This document shows positions 1-7,436 of a stretch of 16,426 bases of DNA, piece after piece. How positions within the stretch are numbered: the stretch's first letter is position 1; the number at the start of each line of letters is the position of its first letter. The notes under the pieces were generated by a model, which was not told the origin of the DNA, did not search any database, and saw only the letters and a program-made list of their open reading frames with translations. The DNA is from Clostridiales bacterium UBA1234. Lineage in GTDB: Bacteria > Bacillota > Clostridia > TANB77 > UBA1234. The position numbers were made by a program, and so were the translations under genes. The stretch is from positions 104,323-120,748 of the forward strand of contig DBWQ01000023.1 in assembly GCA_002308995.1 (NCBI GenBank). Reading direction: 5' to 3'.

Positions 1-1667
1 GATGGCAGGATAAGGACGATGCCTTTTCCCTTCTTTTCGAATACAAAATACATGAATAAGTATAGCATCACCCAAAAGCAAACACCACTATCACAAAAGA
101 TGCTAACGATTGGCATGTTTTCAAAACAGTTGATATATATGCTTAAGGCTTTTTTGCCGTTGGGATGCATCACACTTTCATCAAATAGTTTGTCTTTTTC
201 AGAATTATTGGTTCGTATATATAACCCACTTTCTTCTTCGATGGCTCCCGGATAAAAATACTCAAAGGCATTGTTAAAGGTAGCATACACATAGGTAAGT
301 GGATGTTTGAAAAACATTTTTAGCCATATGCCAAAATAGGCTTTTAAATCCTCCGGCGTGCCATGATAGGTGCCTTTGACATTATCGCTAAGACGCGGAT
401 GATATCTTTCGCCTATAGCATCATAGTTTAACACGCGTGAGATGACTTCTTTTTCTTTTGGGGTGATATCCCCCGAAAAATCTCTTACCACTCTCGCCGT
501 TTGCTGAAATGGAATGGAAAGTGCCTCGGCAATTGGTGGCTTGCCAATGCCTTTCATTTGAATGAAAGCGCTATATCCTTTTAAAAGTACTACCGAAAGT
601 ACCATCATCCCTGATAAAATAAGGTTCTTTTTATCTTTTTGCATAAGGGCATAGATAAGTACTCCTACTAACGTAAAGTACAATATATAAATGCCATTAC
701 TACGTGAGATTCCCATTAAAAATGCCGATAGCACAAGCATGGCATACTTCTTTTTTTGATGTTCTTGTAATAAAAAGATTTCAATAAAAATGGCAATAAA
801 CCATACTACCATGCAAGAAAAAATAGCATCCTTCACGATAGCTGTTAAATACCTTGGATAAATGGTGGCTACCCCATAAATAAGTGGTACCAACACTTTA
901 AACGTGGCACTTACCTTCATCTTACACACAACATACACCGAATAAGAAAGGCATAATGCACATATTACCATTTGGCATAGCACAAGCATAAAGCCTGCAA
1001 CCGAATTACTATGAAATAGATTCATACCAAACTGCAATACCTTGCCAAAAAACATGGTGGAGGCAATGGGCCAAGTAATATTGATTTTTTCTCTGCCAAG
1101 CCCCTCTAACATTTGATGATACGCATCCCACTCAGAAACCATCGGATAACGAATGATGGCATATGGAAGCCACAAAAGCATGATGATACCAAATGATACC
1201 CAAAATGGATGCTTTTGATACAATTGATACCATTTTGTTTGCACTAGTTTTTCATCTTGTATATGTTGTAATAGCCATTTCGCCAAATATTTAATCCATC
1301 TAAGTAGATGAACTGTAAAAATAGTAAGTAACACCGATGATAGTAAAAAGAAAATAAGAGAAATAGCACTACTCGTGATAAACACCGCAGAATCGGTGGC
1401 ATCAAAGCTACTTGCTACCAACATAAAAATGCTAAAGATACTGCAAAATACTTTTTCGTACCATTTGATAGAGATATCTTCTGGCTTTTTAAACCTTAAG
1501 AACCATACAATGAAAAATACAAAGGTGCTACTTAGTGGGCTTGGGAAAAAGCCATTCACCACAAGTCCATAAGATTTGGTATTAAGTGCTAAATACAATA
1601 AGGCTAGTATTTCGTTTCGATATATTTGTATGGCTAAATAATCGATGATGGCAAATACAATATTCAT
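1..1667 (-). CDS. Multi-spanning membrane protein, DUF6020/GT-C-like (C-terminus cut by window edge)
   Basis: The frame is open from an ATG at 1667 to the left edge, about 555 codons, with no stop in view, so the C-terminus is missing. It is strongly hydrophobic, with many predicted membrane spans. A polar loop near residue 180 reads SEWDAYHQ and is followed by a TWP motif. A conserved-looking NAFEYFYPG lies close to the visible end. This layout (many helices, an acidic D-x-x-x-Q loop, an aromatic-Pro motif before the last helices) recalls the DUF6020 family and GT-C-type membrane glycosyltransferases. The family name is from memory and is not certain. The start is supported by AGGTGAG just upstream, which overlaps the stop of the glycosyltransferase gene; only 8 bases separate the two, so they are almost surely co-transcribed. 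Inferred role: transfer of a lipid-linked sugar on the outer membrane face, with the upstream GT2 enzyme as donor maker. O-antigen ligase or polysaccharide polymerase remain alternatives. Confidence 0.6.
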   Translation of the reverse strand, partial: MNIVFAIIDYLAIQIYRNEILALLYLALNTKSYGLVVNGFFPSPLSSTFVFFIVWFLRFKKPEDISIKWYEKVFCSIFSIFMLVASSFDATDSAVFITSSAISLIFFLLSSVLLTIFTVHLLRWIKYLAKWLLQHIQDEKLVQTKWYQLYQKHPFWVSFGIIMLLWLPYAIIRYPMVSEWDAYHQMLEGLGREKINITWPIASTMFFGKVLQFGMNLFHSNSVAGFMLVLCQMVICALCLSYSVYVVCKMKVSATFKVLVPLIYGVATIYPRYLTAIVKDAIFSCMVVWFIAIFIEIFLLQEHQKKKYAMLVLSAFLMGISRSNGIYILYFTLVGVLIYALMQKDKKNLILSGMMVLSVVLLKGYSAFIQMKGIGKPPIAEALSIPFQQTARVVRDFSGDITPKEKEVISRVLNYDAIGERYHPRLSDNVKGTYHGTPEDLKAYFGIWLKMFFKHPLTYVYATFNNAFEYFYPGAIEEESGLYIRTNNSEKDKLFDESVMHPNGKKALSIYINCFENMPIVSIFCDSGVCFWVMLYLFMYFVFEKKGKGIVLILP

Positions 1668-1675
1668 GTTCTCAC

Positions 1676-2620
1676 CTATTTTTCATTTTTTAATCTTTTA
1701 TATGCATCACTACTTGCTATTAAACGCATTTCAAAATCTTGTTTGTTTTTATGATGAATGGTTTTTAATTGTAGCCCTGTGAAAAATGCTTGTAAGGCTG
1801 CAATCATGGTAAAAGCACAAACAATGAGGGTTGGAACTTTTGGTACCAAACCAGTTTTATAAAACTCGATAGCAACTGGAATAAAGAACCCAATGGAAAG
1901 TAGTGTTAAAACTAAGGACACCATTCCCCAAAAAAGTAGTGGTCGATAGTTGGCACATAATTTGGCAATGGTTTTTAATACTTTAAACCCATCAGAATAC
2001 GTGTTAAGTTTGGATACACTTCCCTCTGGACGATCACGATATTCAATGACCATATTCTCGATATACATGTTTTTATCTAAGGCATGCATAGTCATCTCGG
2101 TTTCAATTTCGAATCCTTTAGAAAGTACTGGGAAGGTTTTGACAAATTGATAACTAAACGCACGGTAGCCTGTCATGATATCGCGAATGTTGGATTTGAA
2201 AATGTGGTTGATACTGCCTCTCACTAAGGTGTTGCCAAAGTTATGAAATGGGCGTTTATTCTCGGTAAAATAGGTAGATGACAAGCGGTCACCAATGACC
2301 ATATCCACGCCTTTCTCTAATACTAAGTTGGCCATTTCTCTCCCACATTCAGCAGGATAGGTATCGTCACCATCTATCATAATATAGCACTCGGCATCGA
2401 TTTCGCGAAACATTCTACGAATGACGTTTCCCTTGCCTTGTTGGTGCTCATAGCGAACCACAGCACCTGCTTTTTTGGCTATTTCATCCGTTTTATCAGA
2501 GGAATTGTTATCGTAGACGTAGATAGTTGCCTCTGGAAGTTCCTTTTGCCAATCTTTGATACATTTTTCTACCGTTTTGCTCTCGTTATAACATGGAATT
2601 AATACTGCAATTTTATCCAT
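1676..2620 (-). CDS. Family 2 glycosyltransferase, polyprenyl-phosphate sugar synthase type (GtrB/DPM1-like)
   Basis: The 314-residue protein starts with a GT-A fold: AVLIPCYNE near residue 5, the VYDNNSSD nucleotide-binding stretch near 35, QGKGNVIRRM near 61, and the metal-binding DGDDTYP at 83-89. FEIETEM (170-176) matches the acceptor/catalytic region of GtrB, CsbB and dolichyl-phosphate mannose synthases. Two membrane helices follow (about 229-252 and 262-284), as in GtrB-type enzymes that load a sugar from a nucleotide donor onto undecaprenyl phosphate. The length matches the family. It would act on the inner face of the cytoplasmic membrane. The start at 2620 has AAAGGGA upstream and a near-consensus promoter 40 bases further up. 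It is followed after 8 bases by a large membrane protein, the usual GT2 plus GT-C pairing. The sugar and final acceptor cannot be read from the sequence. Confidence 0.88.
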   Translation of the reverse strand: MDKIAVLIPCYNESKTVEKCIKDWQKELPEATIYVYDNNSSDKTDEIAKKAGAVVRYEHQQGKGNVIRRMFREIDAECYIMIDGDDTYPAECGREMANLVLEKGVDMVIGDRLSSTYFTENKRPFHNFGNTLVRGSINHIFKSNIRDIMTGYRAFSYQFVKTFPVLSKGFEIETEMTMHALDKNMYIENMVIEYRDRPEGSVSKLNTYSDGFKVLKTIAKLCANYRPLLFWGMVSLVLTLLSIGFFIPVAIEFYKTGLVPKVPTLIVCAFTMIAALQAFFTGLQLKTIHHKNKQDFEMRLIASSDAYKRLKNEK

Positions 2621-2659
2621 AAACTCATTCCCTTTCTACTTCTAAAACTTCTTTTATTC

Positions 2660-2688
2660 ATTATATTTTAAAGTATTAGATAAATCAA
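2660..2688 (-). promoter_or_regulatory. Sigma-A type promoter for the glycosyltransferase operon
   Basis: On the minus strand, TTGATT (2688-2683) and TATAAT (2665-2660) are separated by exactly 17 bases. The -10 is perfect and lies 39 bases upstream of the ATG at 2620. A 12-base direct repeat, GGCAATCAAAAA, lies just upstream of the -35 at 2699-2710 and 2733-2744. Together with the terminator further upstream, this makes the glycosyltransferase and the membrane protein a separate transcription unit from the DMT transporter. Confidence 0.75.
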
Positions 2689-2824
2689 GTAGGAAAACGG
2701 CAATCAAAAACGATTACTACTCGCTCCACTTAGGCAATCAAAAAGAAGAAACATATTGAAATGCGACGAAAGATTTCATATATCTTTTTGAAACCCCATC
2801 CTCCCCGCTTTTGGAAAAATCAAA

Positions 2825-2900
2825 CCCCTCTATGCCTCAGTTCACCCAATACTCGATTGACCGAGTTTTGATTTGGTGTGAACTGATACGGCAAGAGGGG
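2825..2900 (-). terminator. Long imperfect hairpin, probable terminator of the DMT transporter gene
   Basis: The outer arms CCCCTCT(A)TGCC and GGCAAGAGGGG pair with one bulged base. Inside them, TCAGTTCAC-CCAA pairs with TTGGTGTGAACTGA, again with one bulge, and a small internal stem (ACTCG/CGAGT) can form in the loop. On the minus strand the hairpin is followed by TTTGATTTTTCC and begins 19 bases after the transporter's stop, as expected for an intrinsic terminator. At 76 bases it is longer than most, so another role (a small palindromic element or a structured 3' end) is possible. Confidence 0.65.
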
Positions 2901-2919
2901 CTTTGTTTTCCCATCTCTG

Positions 2920-3813
2920 TCATACTTCTAAGATAAGCAAAATAATAATACCGATGATAGCCGCAAAGATGGCAACATACTTTTTGAGGCTAAGCTTTTC
3001 TTTTAAGAAAACCCGCGAGAGTATCATCGACAAGATGCAGTAAGAACCTACAATAGAGGCGCTGATGGTGGAATCATTTGCCATGGCAAAGACATAAAAG
3101 AACTGGCCGGCTGTTTCAAAAAGTGAAGCACCAAACTTTTCTTTTTCTTTGAACAGGTTGAAGGGTTCTTTTTGGATAAGCAGATATACCATCGCACCAA
3201 TTGCAAAGAGTAAGAAGGTTAGCTCGTAGGCTACCAGAGCATTATCCTCAGAAATGAGTTCGAGTTTATCCAAATAAATCGCATCCAAAAAAGTACCTAA
3301 TCCATCTAGTAAGCAGTATACAATCGGTAAAATGATGGCTAAGATTTTGATTTGCTTTTTGGTGTTCACATCGATGGTTAGCTTGCGTTCGTCTAAATCT
3401 TCTTTCCTCTCTAGCATACAAATATAAAAGATAGAAAAGAAGATAAGTACAAAGGCCAAATAAGCAAGGTATGGCAGACGTTCTCTAAAGAAGATGACAA
3501 GTAAAAGTGAAGTAATCACTCCACTGGTGTTTTGCACGGGGCTTGCAAGTGATAGCTCAATATACCGAAGACCTTTGTAGCCTATCACCATTGAGCTAAT
3601 GTAGCAAAGTGAAACGGGCAAATAATAGACAATTTCGAGAGGCGAAAGGCTAACGTGTTTGATCATCGCATAGATGATGGCATGAATGCCCATCACCAAG
3701 CCTACGATGATGCCGGTTAGCAAATCACTGTGCTTTTGCTTTCTTTCGTTTCCTTTTTTGTAAAAAAGGTCGGCAGTGCCCCAGCACAAAAATGTGAGTA
3801 AACTATAGAGCAT
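2920..3813 (-). CDS. EamA/DMT-superfamily membrane transporter
   Basis: The 297-residue protein has about ten membrane helices in two homologous halves. Each half ends with the family's signature of a charged loop before a hydrophobic helix: FRERLPYLAYLAFV near residues 109-122 and FLKEKLSLKKYVAI near 270-283. ASPVQNTSGVITSLL (about 90-104) is the typical EamA helix-4 region of the first half. The length is normal for the family. A charged linker (about 134-156) joins the halves. DMT proteins carry metabolites, drugs or, in ArnE/ArnF, undecaprenyl-phosphate sugars across the membrane; the substrate here cannot be read. The start at 3813 has AGGAG nine bases upstream. I see no convincing -35/-10 pair for it in the 87 bases before the divergent promoter at 3899. 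Its place next to a lipid-linked-sugar glycosyltransferase makes a flippase role conceivable but unproven. Confidence 0.85.
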   Translation of the reverse strand: MLYSLLTFLCWGTADLFYKKGNERKQKHSDLLTGIIVGLVMGIHAIIYAMIKHVSLSPLEIVYYLPVSLCYISSMVIGYKGLRYIELSLASPVQNTSGVITSLLLVIFFRERLPYLAYLAFVLIFFSIFYICMLERKEDLDERKLTIDVNTKKQIKILAIILPIVYCLLDGLGTFLDAIYLDKLELISEDNALVAYELTFLLFAIGAMVYLLIQKEPFNLFKEKEKFGASLFETAGQFFYVFAMANDSTISASIVGSYCILSMILSRVFLKEKLSLKKYVAIFAAIIGIIILLILEV

Positions 3814-3898
3814 GGTTTTTCTCCTTATCTTGAATTCATTGATTGGTATTAGAGTAACATAATTTTTATCATTCGTAAAGTGTTTTGCTGGTTTTTCG

Positions 3899-3927
3899 TT
3901 GACTTTTATGGCTTTTTTCCATATAAT
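3899..3927 (+). promoter_or_regulatory. Sigma-A type promoter for the LTA-synthase-family gene
   Basis: TTGACT (3899-3904) and TATAAT (3922-3927) are separated by exactly 17 bases, close to the ideal housekeeping promoter. Transcription should start near 3934, leaving a leader of about 65 bases. It fires away from the DMT transporter gene. Confidence 0.85.
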
Positions 3928-3975
3928 GTTAGTAGTTATGCGTGTTTGAAAGTGCTGATTCTAATAGAAAGGATT

Positions 3976-3989
3976 CTCCCCTATGGGAG
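3976..3989 (+). promoter_or_regulatory. Small hairpin covering the probable ribosome binding site of the LTA-synthase-family gene
   Basis: CTCCC (3976-3980) and GGGAG (3985-3989) can pair around a four-base loop. GGGAG is the only good Shine-Dalgarno sequence before the ATG at 4001, with an 11-base spacer that is slightly long. Pairing would hide it. The stem is short (five pairs, four of them G-C), so a regulatory role is only a possibility. Confidence 0.35.
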
Positions 3990-4000
3990 TGGTATAGCAA

Positions 4001-5914
4001 ATGAAATCTTTGAAAACTTTAAAAAATTTAAAAGCGAAGGTATCTTCACTTTTTCAAAATAAAATCTTGTTTTGGGTGATGCTTTTTTTGTTTCCAGCTA
4101 TCCTCGTTTTGATGATTGAACTCATTCATACCCAAAGTATTGGCACGGCCTTTGGTTGGTGCTTTTCTCATTTTGATTTGTTTAGCATTACCTATATTTT
4201 TTACGGGCTTCTTTTACTATTTTGGTATGCTATGATTGGCAGTATTCCAATTGCTACGCTTGTTACCTCTTTCTTAGGCATTACCATCTCGATTATTTCT
4301 TATTTAAAAACCATGATTCGAGGAGATGTTCTTGTTTACTCGGATATCTCGCTCATTAATACTGGAGAAGAAATTTTTAGCTTTGTCAAAGCAAGTATGT
4401 TTATGAACCCTGCGATGATAACAAGTTTTATTTTTATCTTGGTAAGTACGCTTTGTTTTATAGCTATGCGTAAGCTTGCCCATATGAAGCTTTTCAAGAG
4501 AATGATTTTATTACTGATTTCTGTAAGCAGTTTTGCCTTTATTTTTTTTAGTAGTACCTCCTTTAATAACATTCTTCCTCACTTTGGCATTAGTAATACT
4601 TTTACCTTTTCTGCCAATGATGATTATGCCCAAAAAGGTGTCACTATGGGGCTTTATTATAACTATTTAACCTATGAGGTGGCAGAACCTTTTAACTATC
4701 AATTAAAAAGTGTCAGTCGTATCATTGAGAACTTACCTAATAATCCAACAAAAGAAATCAAACAAGAAGAACTTCCTAATGTAGTGGTAATCATGAGCGA
4801 GTCTTTTATGGATATTACCAAACTACCACAAGTAACCTTTAGTAAAGATCCCATTCCTACTTTTCATGAACTACAAAAAAACAATCTTTCTGGCACACTC
4901 ATTTCGAGTACCTATGGTGGTGGCACTTCTAACATAGAGTTTGAAGTGTTTACAGGAAATACAATTGCCTTTATGCCTTATGGGCAAACCATTTTTACTG
5001 GTGCTAAAGATATTTTTCAACGTGATATTCCTACCATTTTAAAAGACTTTAAAAAAGCGGGTTATACGGTTTCATCCATTCACCCCTATTTAGAAACGTT
5101 TTATGATAGAAACAATATTTACCCTACTCTTGGCTTTGACAAATCTTATTTTATTGAGGATTTACAAGATGTTCGTCGTGACGGCATTTATGTCTCAGAT
5201 GAATATTTAACGGATAAAGTATTAGAAATTTTAAATGCCTCGGATGGACCAAATTTTGTGTATGCACTCTCCATGCAAAACCACTTGCCATATAACGGTA
5301 CCAAATATAATCATCCTTCTCCCTCAACAATTTCCTCAAATGTGCTTTCAAAAGATTCTTATGCAGGGCTAGATGCTTACGTACATGGAGTGGCAGATGC
5401 GGATGCAGCACTTGGTAAATTAATTAAAGCAGTTCAAAAAAATACCAAACGTCCTACCGTGATTTTATTTTATGGCGATCACTTTCCTTCTCTTAATCAA
5501 GTATTTTATGAAACTGGCTATGTTTCTACAACCAATACCGCCGAATGGAATGTAGAAGAACTCTTTAGAATGCATCAAATTCCATTTGTGCTTTATGACA
5601 CGCGTAGTGTGAAGCCACAAAATGTGGGCATGCTTGGTGCTCCGTTTTTAGGGAACTTATTATTAAATTATGTTGGCATTGAAAAATCGATTAATTTTGA
5701 TTTTTTAGATACCATCACGTTTACTTCCATTCGTAGTAGGCTCTTTGTTGATGGAGCGGAAAATCCTCACTCGATTCCTACTGTCCAATACCAAAGAGAT
5801 TTAGGGCAATATGAAACACTTCAATATGATATCTTATTTGGAAAAGAATATTATAAAAAGGTAAAAAAGCAAGGAGAAATAGATGATAGTCAAACAGAGA
5901 ATGAATTACATTAA
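4001..5914 (+). CDS. LTA synthase family protein (membrane-anchored phosphoglycerol transferase, sulfatase fold)
   Basis: The 637-residue protein has about five N-terminal membrane helices within the first 185 residues, then an extracellular sulfatase/alkaline-phosphatase-fold domain from about residue 258. Visible active-site residues match LtaS: E267 in VIMSESF (metal ligand), the nucleophile T309 in YGGGTSN, and D493/H494 in FYGDHFP (metal ligands). LtaS-type enzymes move glycerol-phosphate from phosphatidylglycerol onto a growing lipoteichoic acid chain, or onto a primer, outside the membrane. The length is typical. No signal-peptidase site between the helices and the domain is obvious. 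The ATG at 4001 follows GGGAG and a near-consensus promoter. The 3' end overlaps the next gene by 32 bases. Related enzymes can instead modify other polymers, so the exact product is open; the fold and chemistry class are secure. Confidence 0.9.
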   Translation: MKSLKTLKNLKAKVSSLFQNKILFWVMLFLFPAILVLMIELIHTQSIGTAFGWCFSHFDLFSITYIFYGLLLLFWYAMIGSIPIATLVTSFLGITISIISYLKTMIRGDVLVYSDISLINTGEEIFSFVKASMFMNPAMITSFIFILVSTLCFIAMRKLAHMKLFKRMILLLISVSSFAFIFFSSTSFNNILPHFGISNTFTFSANDDYAQKGVTMGLYYNYLTYEVAEPFNYQLKSVSRIIENLPNNPTKEIKQEELPNVVVIMSESFMDITKLPQVTFSKDPIPTFHELQKNNLSGTLISSTYGGGTSNIEFEVFTGNTIAFMPYGQTIFTGAKDIFQRDIPTILKDFKKAGYTVSSIHPYLETFYDRNNIYPTLGFDKSYFIEDLQDVRRDGIYVSDEYLTDKVLEILNASDGPNFVYALSMQNHLPYNGTKYNHPSPSTISSNVLSKDSYAGLDAYVHGVADADAALGKLIKAVQKNTKRPTVILFYGDHFPSLNQVFYETGYVSTTNTAEWNVEELFRMHQIPFVLYDTRSVKPQNVGMLGAPFLGNLLLNYVGIEKSINFDFLDTITFTSIRSRLFVDGAENPHSIPTVQYQRDLGQYETLQYDILFGKEYYKKVKKQGEIDDSQTENELH

Positions 5915-6836
5915 TGATGTTTTAAAAGAAAAATATGGAGAAAGAACGTTAAAGATTGGCATTGATGGTGGCTTTACTTGCCCGAATCGTGATGGTAGTA
6001 AAGCATTTGGTGGTTGTGCGTTTTGTAGCACGCGTGGTAGTGGTGAACATTTAAAAAGTGTTCCCATTCATGAACAGTTGGAATCGTATTTCTCATCTTA
6101 CAAAGCTTCTCGTGCCAACTCGTTTATCCTCTACTTTCAAAACTTTAGTAATACATATGATACGATTCCTAACTTAAAAGAAAAATATGAGGAAGCTATT
6201 GTTGGTGCCAATGAAATAATCCGCCAAAAATCTTTGAACAAAAAAATAGTGGGGCTCTCCATTGCGACAAGACCTGATTGTATCAGTAAAGAAGTTTGCA
6301 AACTACTCTCCTCTTACCAAAATAAGCTAGATGTTACCGTAGAGCTTGGCTTGCAAACGGCAAATGATGCCACGAAACAAAATTTAAACTTGTGTTATAC
6401 GAATGAAGATTTTTTAAATGCAGTCATGCTTCTTCAAAAATATCACATCGATATCGTTGCACATGTGATGGTGGGGCTTCCTTTTGAAACGCACGAGGAT
6501 CTTTTGAAAACCGTCCAGTTTTTAAATGGTATTCCAATTCAAGGAATCAAAATTCATTCCACCTATGTGGTAAAGAATACGAAATTGGAAGAAATGTATG
6601 TAAAGGGTGAGTACTCTCCTCTCTCTTTAGAATCTTATTTACAAGAAGTGATGTTTATTATCTCGCATATCAGAAAAGATATTGTGATTCATCGCATTTC
6701 TGGGGACGCGCCAAAAGAACTCCTTGTGGCACCAGAATGGAATCGTCATAAAAAATGGATATTAAATGGTGTGATGAATCGTTTAGCAAAAGAAGATATT
6801 TGGCAAGGCATGGAGTATCAAAAAACCGATACGTGA
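5883..6836 (+). CDS. TIGR01212-family radical SAM protein (YhcC/YtqA-like)
   Basis: The 317-residue protein carries the family hallmark near the N-terminus: GFTCPNRDGS, then GGCAFCS. The cluster cysteines are C33, C45 and C48, giving a C-x11-C-x2-C spacing instead of the usual C-x3-C-x2-C. ATRPDC (near 129) and VELGLQTANDAT (near 153) are Elp3-like core motifs. VMVGLPFETHEDLL and IKIHSTYVVKNT (near 195-233) complete the barrel. The length matches the family. The function of this family is not firmly established; tRNA or protein modification has been proposed because of the Elp3-like fold. The start at 5883 is favoured by AAGGAG at 5871-5876 with a six-base spacer inside the upstream gene; an ATG at 5901 is a weaker alternative. 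The overlap with the LTA-synthase-family gene implies co-transcription and perhaps translational coupling, although the two activities have no evident link. Confidence 0.88.
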   Translation: MIVKQRMNYINDVLKEKYGERTLKIGIDGGFTCPNRDGSKAFGGCAFCSTRGSGEHLKSVPIHEQLESYFSSYKASRANSFILYFQNFSNTYDTIPNLKEKYEEAIVGANEIIRQKSLNKKIVGLSIATRPDCISKEVCKLLSSYQNKLDVTVELGLQTANDATKQNLNLCYTNEDFLNAVMLLQKYHIDIVAHVMVGLPFETHEDLLKTVQFLNGIPIQGIKIHSTYVVKNTKLEEMYVKGEYSPLSLESYLQEVMFIISHIRKDIVIHRISGDAPKELLVAPEWNRHKKWILNGVMNRLAKEDIWQGMEYQKTDT

Positions 6837-6854
6837 TCAAGCGTATCGGTTTTT
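6821..6854. terminator. Bidirectional intrinsic terminator between convergent genes
   Basis: A perfect 13-bp stem joins AAAAACCGATACG (6821-6833) and CGTATCGGTTTTT (6842-6854) around an eight-base loop. The left arm includes the last codons of the radical SAM gene, whose TGA falls in the loop. On the plus strand it ends in a T-run followed by more T-rich sequence. On the minus strand it ends in six T's, so it can also stop transcripts from the metallophosphoesterase side, which end 51 bases away. Confidence 0.9.
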
Positions 6855-6905
6855 GTTTGGTTTATTTTCATGTGTATGTGTGGCTATTAAAGAACACCAC
6901 TTAGG

Positions 6906-7422
6906 TTAAAATGCGATTTGGTTTACGATGTTTCCTTCTAATGTTTTTAACGTGATTTCAGTTTCAGTAATGATTAAATAGCATCGCATATTCGTCCCAC
7001 GTGGATAAGTGGGAGACCCGGGATTTGCTAGAATCATATCGTTTTGCTTGGCAAGATATGGCACATGCGTATGCCCTTGCACAAAAATATTTCCGGCAAT
7101 ACGGTGGCAAATGATACATGTTGTAGCGATTACCATGTGTAATAGTAATTACTTGATTTCCAATGTATAAGTTATCCGTGTCATACATCTCGGTATCTAA
7201 TCGTTGTTCTAGCATTTGATTATCACAATTCCCACGAATGATTTCTAGCTCAGAAGACATTGGGTTTAATAGACTTGCAATTTCTTCGTTATCGGGAAAA
7301 TTGGATGCCGATAAATCTCCCAAAATCACTAGTTTTTTGGCTTCTTCTTTTTCATAAATGGTTAAAATTTGTTTTAGAATTTCGATATTTCCATGAATAT
7401 CGGCTGTTAATAAATATTTCAT
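6906..7422 (-). pseudogene. YfcE/MJ0936-type metallophosphoesterase, split by a one-base frameshift
   Basis: Two overlapping frames together give one complete small phosphodiesterase of about 171 residues. The first frame has ADIHGN (D8, H10), GDLS (D36), RGNCD (N65) and THG (H96). After a shift near 7101 the second frame supplies GNIFVQGHTHVP (H117, H119) and NPGSPTYPRG. In that order these are all the metal and catalytic motifs of the family. The total is 517 bases, that is 172 codons plus one, so a single extra base (simplest, the T at 7101) explains the break. As written, translation would run out of frame and lose the GHTH metal ligands. The gene follows the SLH gene by 14 bases and ends the operon. 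Its ribosome binding site is poor: AAGGA abuts the ATG, with a weak AAGAG ten bases up. Family members hydrolyse phosphodiesters; the physiological substrate is usually unknown. Confidence 0.85.
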
Positions 7423-7436
7423 TCCTTCACACTCTT

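Noticed and set aside
19..255. Plus-strand open frame of 78 codons
   Set aside because: It lies antisense inside a continuous 555-codon membrane protein frame, has no good ribosome binding site, and its product resembles no family.
1375..1572. Plus-strand open frame of 65 codons
   Set aside because: Antisense shadow of the same membrane protein gene, with no start signal.
3880..4062. Plus-strand open frame overlapping the LTA-synthase-family promoter
   Set aside because: Its start precedes the promoter's own -35 and it overlaps the true start at 4001 in another frame.
5151..5411. Minus-strand open frame of 86 codons inside the LTA-synthase-family gene
   Set aside because: Antisense to the catalytic domain; composition follows the codon structure of the real gene.
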